NCBI GenBank assembly: GCA_945639195.1
Contig: CALZEE010000001.1
Span: 496,001-560,000 of the forward strand
DNA: 64,000 bases
Direction: 5' to 3'
DNA from: an uncultured Ignatzschineria sp.
Lineage (GTDB): Bacteria > Pseudomonadota > Gammaproteobacteria > Cardiobacteriales > Wohlfahrtiimonadaceae
A program made the translations under genes and the position numbers. The notes under the pieces are model-generated. The model did not search any database. It was not told the DNA's origin and was given only the letters and a program-made list of their open reading frames with translations. Of this stretch, positions 56,987 to 64,000 are shown one piece after another; position 1 is the stretch's first letter; each line of letters opens with the position of its first letter.

Positions 56987-58174
56987 TTATACGATCACAG
57001 GGATAGTATTTTTATGCGATTTTAAAATCAATAACGCCATCATAAAGACGCCAAGACTCGCAATAATCGCAATCATAAAGCCCGAGCTAATATCAAATGC
57101 ATCAATCACCACGCCGGCAAAGGCAGCGCCTAACGCTACGCCAATACCGAGTCCTGAAATGAGCCATGTTAAGCCTTCCGTGAGTTGATCCTCGGGAACC
57201 GCTTCTTCTACTAAGCTCATTGCAATAATCATGGTGGGGGAGAAGAAGAATCCGGCAATAAAGACGATCGTAGAGAGGGAAGTAATATCCCAAACAGTGA
57301 TAAGTGGAATACTTGATATCATTGTGGCAGTGGCGGCAACGATCAGCAGTTTTGGAAGTGAGAGCGGGAAGCGTATTGCGCCAAAGAGAAGCCCTGCTAA
57401 GCAAGAGCTGATCGCATAAAACGACAGCACCATACTCGCAGATGCCGGCATATTTTGAGCTTTAGCAAAGGCGACGCTCGCGACATCAATAGTCCCGACA
57501 ATAATGCCGAGGAAGATCATTAAGATTGCTAAGAGTTTTACAACATTTTCACGAATAACGGAGCGATGAGTGGCATTCATCACTTTGACCGGAGGTTCAG
57601 TTGATTTTTGAAGGACAAAGGCAGTAACGCCAACGGCCAGGAAGAGCATGGCAAGTAAAGGGCCTGCTTGTGGGAAAAATGCGACACATAAACCAACTGA
57701 TACGGGCGGACCAATGATAAAGCAGAGCTCATCCAAAACGCTCTCAAGGGCGTAAGCTGTCTGTAGTTCTGGTTTGCCGCGTAGTAATTCTGTCCAGCGA
57801 GCCCGGACCATTGCCGACATACTCGGCATAAATCCGCCTAAAACCGCAAAGAGAAAGAGTAATGGCATCGGAAGATCCCAATAAGCAACGCCGAGTAAGC
57901 ACAAGATACTCAAAAGCGAAATAAGGGACGCAATAGGGAGAATCTTGCTCTGGCCATGTTGGTCTACGGCGCGGGAGATTTGTGGGGCGATCACGGCGCA
58001 AGAGAGCGTAAAGAGTGCCGCAACCCCGCCGGCTAAGGTATAGCTCTTTTGAAGCTCTGAGAGCATGGTGATAATGCCAATCGCCGTCATAGAGACAGGA
58101 ATACGCGCAAGTAACCCTGCAGCGACAAAGCCTTTCGTGCCAGGAATTTTAAGAAGTTGTATATAAGACGCCAT
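56987..58174 (-). CDS. MFS transporter
   Basis: 395 residues, about 12 helices, major facilitator superfamily. The central loop and SVLDELCFIIGPPVSVGLCV in helix five are typical of the drug/sugar-efflux-like branch that lacks strong motif A. Divergent from a TetR-family regulator 147 bases away, the usual layout of a locally repressed exporter. Substrate unknown. Confidence 0.85.
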   Translation of the reverse strand: MASYIQLLKIPGTKGFVAAGLLARIPVSMTAIGIITMLSELQKSYTLAGGVAALFTLSCAVIAPQISRAVDQHGQSKILPIASLISLLSILCLLGVAYWDLPMPLLFLFAVLGGFMPSMSAMVRARWTELLRGKPELQTAYALESVLDELCFIIGPPVSVGLCVAFFPQAGPLLAMLFLAVGVTAFVLQKSTEPPVKVMNATHRSVIRENVVKLLAILMIFLGIIVGTIDVASVAFAKAQNMPASASMVLSFYAISSCLAGLLFGAIRFPLSLPKLLIVAATATMISSIPLITVWDITSLSTIVFIAGFFFSPTMIIAMSLVEEAVPEDQLTEGLTWLISGLGIGVALGAAFAGVVIDAFDISSGFMIAIIASLGVFMMALLILKSHKNTIPVIV

Positions 58175-58218
58175 AAGGCCTTTAGAGGGGTAAGGTTTTT
58201 AGAATAGTTGTGTAAAAA

Positions 58219-58241
58219 TACGTAAGCATACGTAATGTATG
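58219..58241. promoter_or_regulatory. TetR operator-like site between the MFS and tetR-type genes
   Basis: CATACGTAATGTATG (58227-58241) is an inverted repeat with 5-bp arms. ATACGTAA is also repeated at a 10-base step just to its left (58219 and 58229). It lies between divergent genes. Confidence 0.5.
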
Positions 58242-58321
58242 TGAAGTGTTTGTGCGGATTGTATTTGCACGAGGGGAATATGTCAATTAAGATGTCCTGA
58301 AATTGAACTAAGCGGGAGAAA

Positions 58322-58930
58322 ATGATGGGAAATACCCCTAAAACACGAGAGCAGATGATTAACGAGACGCAAGCCAAGCTCCTCGTTTCAGCGAGAAAAT
58401 CTTTTTCAACTCTTGGCTATGCAGCAACATCGATGGATGACTTTACAGCAAGCGTCGGCTTAACTCGTGGCGCGCTTTACCATCATTTTGGCAGTAAAAA
58501 GGGACTCTTTGCAGCCGTTGTAAGAGAGATTGATGGGGAAATTGACCAAGCACTTTTGCATATCTCAGATCAAGAACCAGATGCGTGGAAAGGGTTATTT
58601 AAGCGAGGCGTTGCTTATCTTGAGATGGCATTAACGCCAGAAATACAACAAGTTTTATTGCAAGATGCTAAAGCTGTCTTGGGCTGTGAGTTGATGCAGA
58701 TACAGATGCAATGTATGGATTCTGTATCCGCGCTATTACAGCGGGGAATGGATGATGGCGTCATTCAAGAAGCTAACCCGGAGACATTAGGCGTCTTAAT
58801 TAATGGCAGTTTAATGGAGGCCGCTTTTTGGGTAACGCAAGATGCTGGCAATAATAGAGATGTTGCAAAATCGCGTTTAAAAGATGCCTTACATTGTTGG
58901 GAAGTCTTAATGATGGGGATTCGAAAATAG
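58322..58930 (+). CDS. TetR/AcrR-family transcriptional regulator
   Basis: 202 residues. The N-terminal helix-turn-helix is clear: ARKSFSTLGYAATSMDDFTASVGLTRGALYHHFGSKKGLF. The C-terminal ligand domain resembles the TetR_C group with DAKAVLGCELMQIQMQ. It probably represses the divergent MFS gene and itself. Two ATGs are adjacent at 58322 and 58325. Confidence 0.9.
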   Translation: MMGNTPKTREQMINETQAKLLVSARKSFSTLGYAATSMDDFTASVGLTRGALYHHFGSKKGLFAAVVREIDGEIDQALLHISDQEPDAWKGLFKRGVAYLEMALTPEIQQVLLQDAKAVLGCELMQIQMQCMDSVSALLQRGMDDGVIQEANPETLGVLINGSLMEAAFWVTQDAGNNRDVAKSRLKDALHCWEVLMMGIRK

Positions 58931-59072
58931 CGCTTGCGACAATATAAGGAATAAGTAGAAGTAACGCTAGTGGATTTTTGGCTGGTTTTTATGCATTTAA
59001 TGACCAATCCTTACAGTATTTGTATATACTTGAATAACGACTTTATAAAAAGATTTTTAAAAGGAGTTTTTG

Positions 59073-59477
59073 ATGAGAAAATCGATGAAATTAAGTGTAC
59101 TAGTAGTGGCTTTAGGATTCTTAACCGCATGTGCGGTAACGCCTGCTGAAAAAACAGCTGATGAGAAGGCGCGTGCAGAGCAGATGCTTAATACGCAAGT
59201 AACACTTGCAGAGCAATGTAGCCCAGAAGCGGCTTCTTTAATGAGAGAGATGCCAAATAGCGCAACACTTAATAGTACAGAGCGGAAGATTTTTGAAGCA
59301 AAGTATATGAATGCGATTGATAACCAAGTATTCCAAGCATGTTATAACATGGCCTGGAAAGATTATCGTGAAGAGAATCAAGTGAAAGCAGCGCAGATGG
59401 CTGCTTGGACAGCTGAAAGTGATGCAGCTTTTGAAAATGGATTCTTCTTTAATGGTCCCTTTGGCTGGGAAGGCTAA
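59073..59477 (+). CDS. Small lipoprotein of unknown function
   Basis: 134 residues from the ATG at 59073 (AAAAGGAG ahead). Lipoprotein signal with lipobox LTAC (Cys about 20). The mature part is charged and helical, with a conserved-looking FEAKYMNAIDNQVFQACYNMAWKDYREENQ and two further cysteines. It ends with a Phe/Gly-rich tail (FENGFFFNGPFGWEG). No family recognised. Confidence 0.7.
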   Translation: MRKSMKLSVLVVALGFLTACAVTPAEKTADEKARAEQMLNTQVTLAEQCSPEAASLMREMPNSATLNSTERKIFEAKYMNAIDNQVFQACYNMAWKDYREENQVKAAQMAAWTAESDAAFENGFFFNGPFGWEG

Positions 59478-59602
59478 TTGATTGAGAAATAGATAGTCTG
59501 TAGATATATTTTTGGTGAACAAAGTCACTCATATAATGGCGTATATCTCTCTATCGTTTCTAGATGATCATTTTTAAATAGAGCACCCATAAAGATTTAA
59601 AT

Positions 59603-59647
59603 AAAAAAGCGAGAACTCAGTAAATGATGAGTATCTCGCTTTTTTTA
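59603..59647. terminator. Terminator after the small lipoprotein gene
   Basis: Outer stem AAAAAAGCGAGA / TCTCGCTTTTTT with a nested ACTCA / TGAGT pair. Between convergent genes. Confidence 0.88.
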
Positions 59648-59697
59648 TAGCCGGTATCGCTTAACTGTCTTGCTTAACAGGCTTTGTGAGCCGATGC

Positions 59698-60264
59698 TTA
59701 ATGTGAGCCAAATTGTGCTTTAGTTAAGATCTTCATCGGATCAAGTGTAGGTTCAGCTGTTTCTGAGACCGCTGAGATTACCGTCATTGTATCGCCTTCA
59801 AGTTTCAGGCGCTGCCATGAGTAGAGCGCTTCTGGCACGACTAACGTGTAGTAAACCTCTTGATTTTCACGGTCGATATTGAGGATCGTTAATTGGCTAT
59901 TCGTGGGTGCATCTTTGACAAGGAGATCGACATAAGCTTCAAGGCTTAAGGCAGCTTCATCTTGCGTTAAGTGCCCGCCATTAATGAGTACAGATAGCTT
60001 ATGGCGAGGAGAATATTGGGCTAGCAATGTACCTTCAGGCGCATTAGTAGAGTCGATATTTTTATAACTATTGTCAAGGTAGACGGTGGCAATCCCTCTT
60101 TTGGAGATGAGTTTCTCTTCAGAGAGTGGCTTGAAGCGATCATAGATCATAAATACAATAACAACGACAATAATCGCAATGAGAGAGGCTTTTTTATTAC
60201 TCACGATAAATTTCCATAATGAATGAGGGCTAAAGTTACCGAATATACGGGGTAAAATCAACAT
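59698..60264 (-). CDS. Single-helix membrane protein of unknown function
   Basis: 188 residues. One membrane helix (about 26-42) followed by a soluble periplasmic domain. No family recognised. It lies 64 bases after the LysR-type gene on the same strand and could be co-transcribed with it. No signal-peptidase site is seen, so it should remain anchored. Confidence 0.6.
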   Translation of the reverse strand: MLILPRIFGNFSPHSLWKFIVSNKKASLIAIIVVVIVFMIYDRFKPLSEEKLISKRGIATVYLDNSYKNIDSTNAPEGTLLAQYSPRHKLSVLINGGHLTQDEAALSLEAYVDLLVKDAPTNSQLTILNIDRENQEVYYTLVVPEALYSWQRLKLEGDTMTVISAVSETAEPTLDPMKILTKAQFGSH

Positions 60265-60328
60265 TGATTGTAACAGTTCAGTGAAGATAGATTGTCTTGA
60301 TGTCGGACGATTTTGTGAGAGGAAGATA

Positions 60329-61261
60329 CTATATATTGTGTTGATGACTGACTTCGGGCGCTATAACGATCGAGGCAGCATCAATAAAAGCATGTTCACT
60401 GGCTTTTAGCGTGCGTTTTTTATGCCAAATAAGATACACCGGAACATCTGCAACGCCTTGGTATGGCGGGAGTTTTCGGATAAGCGACTTGTTTAAAGCA
60501 TCTTTTGCCGCATTATCGGGTAAACAGCCTACGCCGTAGCCCGTGATAATTAATCGTTGTAGCTCTTGCAGGTTATTCGTCATTGCGACTTGCTTGCCGG
60601 TAAAGTGCTCCATATCTCTAAATATTGCAATTGGGGAGAGCGCTGCACCGAGCTGTTCGCTGTCAAAGGCGACGTAATCTTGCGCAATCACATCGCTCTT
60701 GGTAATCGTCTGTTTATTAAAAAGAGGGTGGGATTGCCCGCAATAGAGAGAATATCGTTGCGGTAGATAAAATAGTCTTTCAATATCTTCAGCACCTTTG
60801 GGATCAAGGGTAATGCCGATAGCGGGTTGATTATTGGCAATTTTTTTGACGATATCGGCATGGCTCGCGCTGGTGATATTCAGATTAATATTGGGATAAT
60901 GTTTATGGAAGTAGGTCAAGAGGTTATCAAAATCTGGTGAGATTAAGCCGGTGACAGACATGATATTGAGCGTATCTTTAATCGTGGTACTTGTGGCAGT
61001 GAGTTTTTGCTCAAACTTAATCAGTTTTGAGTAAATATCCGTAGATGTTTTGTAAAGCGCTTCCCCTATCTCTGTCAAAATAAACGATTTGTTGCTTCTC
61101 TCAATAAGTTTTACTTCTAAGTGTTCTTCGAGTTTTTTGAGATTTTGACTAACGGCTGATTGTGTAATATTCAGCTTTAGCGCCGCATTACTAATACTCT
61201 TTTCCTCTACAATGACGAGATAAGTATGGAGTAGCGTCCAATTCATTTTCTCTATCTTCAT
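60329..61261 (-). CDS. LysR-family transcriptional regulator
   Basis: 310 residues. N-terminal helix-turn-helix LVIVEEKSISNAALKLNITQSAVSQNLKKLEEHLEVKLIER, then a periplasmic-binding-like effector domain. Divergent from the deacetylase-like gene, which it probably controls together with itself; a LysR-type palindrome lies in the gap at 61303-61319. Confidence 0.9.
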   Translation of the reverse strand: MKIEKMNWTLLHTYLVIVEEKSISNAALKLNITQSAVSQNLKKLEEHLEVKLIERSNKSFILTEIGEALYKTSTDIYSKLIKFEQKLTATSTTIKDTLNIMSVTGLISPDFDNLLTYFHKHYPNINLNITSASHADIVKKIANNQPAIGITLDPKGAEDIERLFYLPQRYSLYCGQSHPLFNKQTITKSDVIAQDYVAFDSEQLGAALSPIAIFRDMEHFTGKQVAMTNNLQELQRLIITGYGVGCLPDNAAKDALNKSLIRKLPPYQGVADVPVYLIWHKKRTLKASEHAFIDAASIVIAPEVSHQHNI

Positions 61262-61302
61262 GTAAATCCCCCTTTCTTGTAAATGTTATGTGTCTTTGAG
61301 TG

Positions 61303-61319
61303 TATTAGAAAAACTAATA
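61303..61319. promoter_or_regulatory. LysR-type operator palindrome
   Basis: TATTAGAAAAACTAATA, a perfect inverted repeat with 6-bp arms containing the T-N11-A core. It lies 42 bases from the lysR-type ATG and about 190 from the deacetylase ATG. Confidence 0.6.
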
Positions 61320-61509
61320 TTTAGCATTAAATTTTATCGTTTGAAAAAGCCGACAAAGGAGGGGATAAATAGGGTGAGGGTCTGTGATGTGAAAAGCTAT
61401 AAAGTGTGTTGATGCCTAAATAAACAGGGTTAATCAACAGCAATAATAATGTCATTACAGGCAATATAATTACCAGTCATTAAGGATGACGAGTCAGAGG
61501 ATACCTTTT

Positions 61510-62544
61510 ATGAATATCTACTACCACGAAAACCAAGCGCTTCATAATCCGCAAACTTACTTTTCAAGAGGAAAGATGCGTGATCCGCAAGAGATTCCGC
61601 AGCGCGTGATTGAGTTTCAAAAAGGGATTGAAAATGCCGGCTACGCGGTCACTGAGCCTGAGGATTTTGGTTTTGATTACCTGACGCAAGTGCATGGTGT
61701 GGCGTATATTGAGTTCTTAAAAACTGCTTATCAAGAGTGGCATGAAGTGCCAGAAGATTGGGGGGAAGAGGTGATTCCGAATGTGTTTGTGAAGGATTAC
61801 AATGCGCTCAAAGGTGTTTTGGCAAAGGCATCACGATATATTGCTGATGGCAGTGCGCCTATTGGCAAATACACTTGGGAATCTGTGTATTGGTCGGCGC
61901 AAAGTGCGCTCAATGCCGCGAAAGATATTGCCGGCGGCGCACCGTTAAGTATGTCGATTAGTAGGCCTTCAGGGCATCATGCAAGACGTGAGTCGGCGGG
62001 TGGGTTCTGTTTTGTGAATAACGCGGCGATTGCAGCTGAGTATCTGCTTGCTAATAGTGATGCGAAAAAGATCCTGATTCTCGATACAGATGTGCATCAT
62101 GGTCAGGGCATTCAAGAGATCTTTTATGATCGTAGCGATGTCATGTATATCTCGCTTCATGGGGATCCGACGAACTTCTATCCGGCGGTTGCAGGGTTTG
62201 AAGAGGAGCGCGGAGAGGGCTGTGGGCTTGGTTATAATATCAACTATCCTTTTGCACACGGTATTTCAGAAGCAGATTTCATGGCGGTGCTAAAAAGCGC
62301 AATGAGTGATGCGGAGACCTTTAATCCAGATGTCATTATTCATAACATGGGCTTTGATGTTTATGTGGAAGATCCGCAGAGTAAAGCGCAAGTGACGACA
62401 GAAGGGATGGCGCAAATTGCCAAGGAGATTGTATCGCTCGGAAAGCCAGTTTTGGGCTTGATTGAGGGCGGGTATTTGATTGAAACCTTGGCGGTGAATA
62501 CAGAGAGCTATATTCAGGGATTAACGAGCGCTGTTGAAGATTAG
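61510..62544 (+). CDS. Histone-deacetylase-family protein, acetylpolyamine amidohydrolase-like
   Basis: Zinc deacetylase of the arginase/HDAC fold, 344 residues from the ATG at 61510 (GAGGA upstream). Active-site residues are His156-His157 in RPSGHHARRESAGGFCFVNN, and zinc ligands Asp194 and His196 in DTDVHHGQG, with a third Asp in GFDVYVEDP. The length and the N-terminal extension fit bacterial acetylpolyamine amidohydrolases. Next on the strand is an M20-type amidohydrolase. LysR-type control is likely. Confidence 0.85.
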   Translation: MNIYYHENQALHNPQTYFSRGKMRDPQEIPQRVIEFQKGIENAGYAVTEPEDFGFDYLTQVHGVAYIEFLKTAYQEWHEVPEDWGEEVIPNVFVKDYNALKGVLAKASRYIADGSAPIGKYTWESVYWSAQSALNAAKDIAGGAPLSMSISRPSGHHARRESAGGFCFVNNAAIAAEYLLANSDAKKILILDTDVHHGQGIQEIFYDRSDVMYISLHGDPTNFYPAVAGFEEERGEGCGLGYNINYPFAHGISEADFMAVLKSAMSDAETFNPDVIIHNMGFDVYVEDPQSKAQVTTEGMAQIAKEIVSLGKPVLGLIEGGYLIETLAVNTESYIQGLTSAVED

Positions 62545-62643
62545 AGGTACTCGTCTTTGTGATGGGCGCTGTAATGGCTTGTGCTATCAAGCGCAGATAA
62601 AAGATTTAGATAAGCATTAAGCATTAAAACTAGGGGGATCAGG

Positions 62644-63861
62644 ATGAGAATTAATCAAGCAAGGCTATGGGATTCACTCATGGAGATGGCAAAGTTGGGC
62701 GCGACGGATAAGGGCGGGAGCTCCCGATTAGCGCTCTCTGATGAAGACAAAGCAGGAAGATTGCTCTTTATTGAGTGGTGCGAAGCGCTCGGTATGGAGA
62801 TCTCGCGAGATGCGATCGGCAATCTATTTGCCACATATGCCGGCATTAATCGCCAAAGCCCTCCAATTGTAATGGGGAGTCACTTAGATACGCAGCCCAA
62901 GGGTGGGCGTTTTGATGGTGTATATGGTGTCTTGGCGGCGCTTGAAGTAGTGCGAACCTTGCATGATCATGATTTAAAGCTGAATCATGATATTGAGATT
63001 GCGGTGTGGATGAATGAGGAAGGGGCGCGTTTTTCTCCGGCAATGCTGGGCTCAGAAGTCTTTATTGGTGAATTAGCGCTCGAAAAGGGCTTGGCATCGA
63101 GAGATAGAGCGGGTGTATCGGTGGAAGAGGCGCTAGCGTTGGTGCAAGAAGCAGGAGAACGTCCTTTTGCGCGTACTTTGAATAGCTACTTCGAGTTACA
63201 TATTGAGCAAGGCCCTATTTTAGAAGATTACAATAAAGAGATTGGGGTCGTCACAGGCGGGCAGGCGATTGCTTGGCTTGATGTGGAAATAAGTGGTCGA
63301 TCGCAGCATGCAGGCACGACGCCTATGCGTTATCGTAAAGATGCGATGCTTGGTACCTCTGATTTCCTCTTGAGATTAGAAGATTATATCGCCCAGATCC
63401 CAGATGCGCTCTTAACGATTGGTGAGATTAAAATTCCGCATTCATCGCGTAATACGATTGCCGGAACCGTGAATTTTACGCTTGATATTCGTCATCCTGA
63501 TACCGAAAAGGTGAAAGCGATGGTGGCAGAAGCTAAAGCGCTCGGAAGTAAAACGGCGAGTGATCGAGATTTAGAAATCGGGATGCAAGATGTGTGGTTA
63601 TCGCCGGCAATTCCGTTTGATAAAACCTGTATTGAGTTAGTTCAAAGTGCTGTGCATGAGTTAGGATTCTCACATATTGAGATGATTAGTGGCGCAGGGC
63701 ATGATGCGATTCACTTAGCGAAGCATTGCCCGACAACAATGATCTTTATTGCTTGTAAGGATGGGATTAGTCACAATGAGGCGGAATCGATTACTGAACA
63801 AGATGCCGGTAATGGTACGAATGTATTGCTTCACGCTATTTTAAAGCGCGATCAGATTTAG
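62644..63861 (+). CDS. M20-family amidohydrolase (allantoate amidohydrolase / N-carbamoyl-amino-acid hydrolase type)
   Basis: Binuclear zinc hydrolase, 405 residues. Motifs: GSHLDTQPKGGRFDGVYGVLAALEV (metal His and Asp), WMNEEGARFSPAMLGSEVF (Glu), FELHIEQGPILE (His), HAGTTPM in the dimer domain, and GAGHDAIHLAKHCPTTMIFI. This matches the HyuC/AmaB/AllC group, which removes ureido or amide groups from N-carbamoyl amino acids, ureidoglycine or allantoate. Located 99 bases after the deacetylase-like gene and probably co-expressed. The exact substrate cannot be told. Confidence 0.87.
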   Translation: MRINQARLWDSLMEMAKLGATDKGGSSRLALSDEDKAGRLLFIEWCEALGMEISRDAIGNLFATYAGINRQSPPIVMGSHLDTQPKGGRFDGVYGVLAALEVVRTLHDHDLKLNHDIEIAVWMNEEGARFSPAMLGSEVFIGELALEKGLASRDRAGVSVEEALALVQEAGERPFARTLNSYFELHIEQGPILEDYNKEIGVVTGGQAIAWLDVEISGRSQHAGTTPMRYRKDAMLGTSDFLLRLEDYIAQIPDALLTIGEIKIPHSSRNTIAGTVNFTLDIRHPDTEKVKAMVAEAKALGSKTASDRDLEIGMQDVWLSPAIPFDKTCIELVQSAVHELGFSHIEMISGAGHDAIHLAKHCPTTMIFIACKDGISHNEAESITEQDAGNGTNVLLHAILKRDQI

Positions 63862-63913
63862 GAATATCAAAAAATAGATATTAAGCATTCATGGTATTGC
63901 CTTACCATTGAAT

Positions 63914-63954
63914 AAAAATCCGCACAGGAGAGGGATTCTTGTGCGGATTTTTCT
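63914..63954 (+). terminator. Terminator after the M20 amidohydrolase gene
   Basis: A 12-bp stem (AAAAATCCGCAC / GTGCGGATTTTT) with a 15-base loop. Confidence 0.88.
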
Positions 63955-64000
63955 GTTTGGGTATTGTTTAACCTCATATGATCGTTGAGATTAAGGATGG

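Overview
The window is typical chromosomal DNA of a gammaproteobacterium, fairly AT-rich by eye. It holds about 51 protein genes and no rRNA, tRNA, CRISPR array, prophage or insertion sequence that I can find. The gene set (NhaD antiporter, periplasmic nitrate reductase, UbiTUV, a type Vc adhesin with extended signal peptide, TamA, RapZ) suggests the Cardiobacteriales / Ignatzschineria-Wohlfahrtiimonas neighbourhood. That placement is inference from family memory, not from a search.

Layout. 1-16 kb is housekeeping: 3' part of dnaG, an amino-acid ABC permease pair coupled to glnS, a His-rich ZnuA, a MetQ-like lipoprotein, tilS-tamA, lysC, nhaD, nadK, and an amidohydrolase behind a leader ORF that runs into a terminator. 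16.2-18.5 kb is a YadA-like trimeric autotransporter whose frame is broken exactly at a (TA)3 tract. 18.8-20.7 kb is a VanX-type dipeptidase plus a DUF819 membrane protein. 21-28.5 kb holds an esterase, folD, rapZ, a membrane protein with a basic tail, and a lone recC. 28.8-30 kb is an aminotransferase.

30.2-38.8 kb is an anaerobic respiration island: napD, napA-G-H-B-C, then ubiU-ubiV and the divergent ubiT. Three FNR-like sites, each one base from TTGAT-N4-ATCAA, lie before napD, napA and ubiT. NapC takes electrons from quinol and the UbiTUV proteins make ubiquinone without oxygen, so the two groups fit together functionally. Next come yigZ, bracketed by three copies of an intergenic repeat, and a YafD-like phosphohydrolase.

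41-48 kb is the least understood part: two paralogous small exported proteins followed by a DUF2145 lipoprotein, a phospholipid-type cluster resembling E. coli ynbABC, two unknown exported/membrane proteins, and a DUF1287 gene split by one in-frame stop. 48.3-57 kb carries an acetolactate-synthase-like TPP enzyme, a FadR-type GntR regulator, a DUF3311/SSS symporter pair and pyruvate carboxylase; matching operator-like palindromes link the regulator to the enzyme and the symporter. The right end has an MFS/TetR divergent pair, small unknown proteins, and a LysR regulator divergent from an HDAC-like deacetylase followed by an M20-type amidohydrolase.

A short motif, TGCCGGCA/GCCGGCAT, recurs over the whole window in genes and gaps and on both strands, far more often than base composition suggests.
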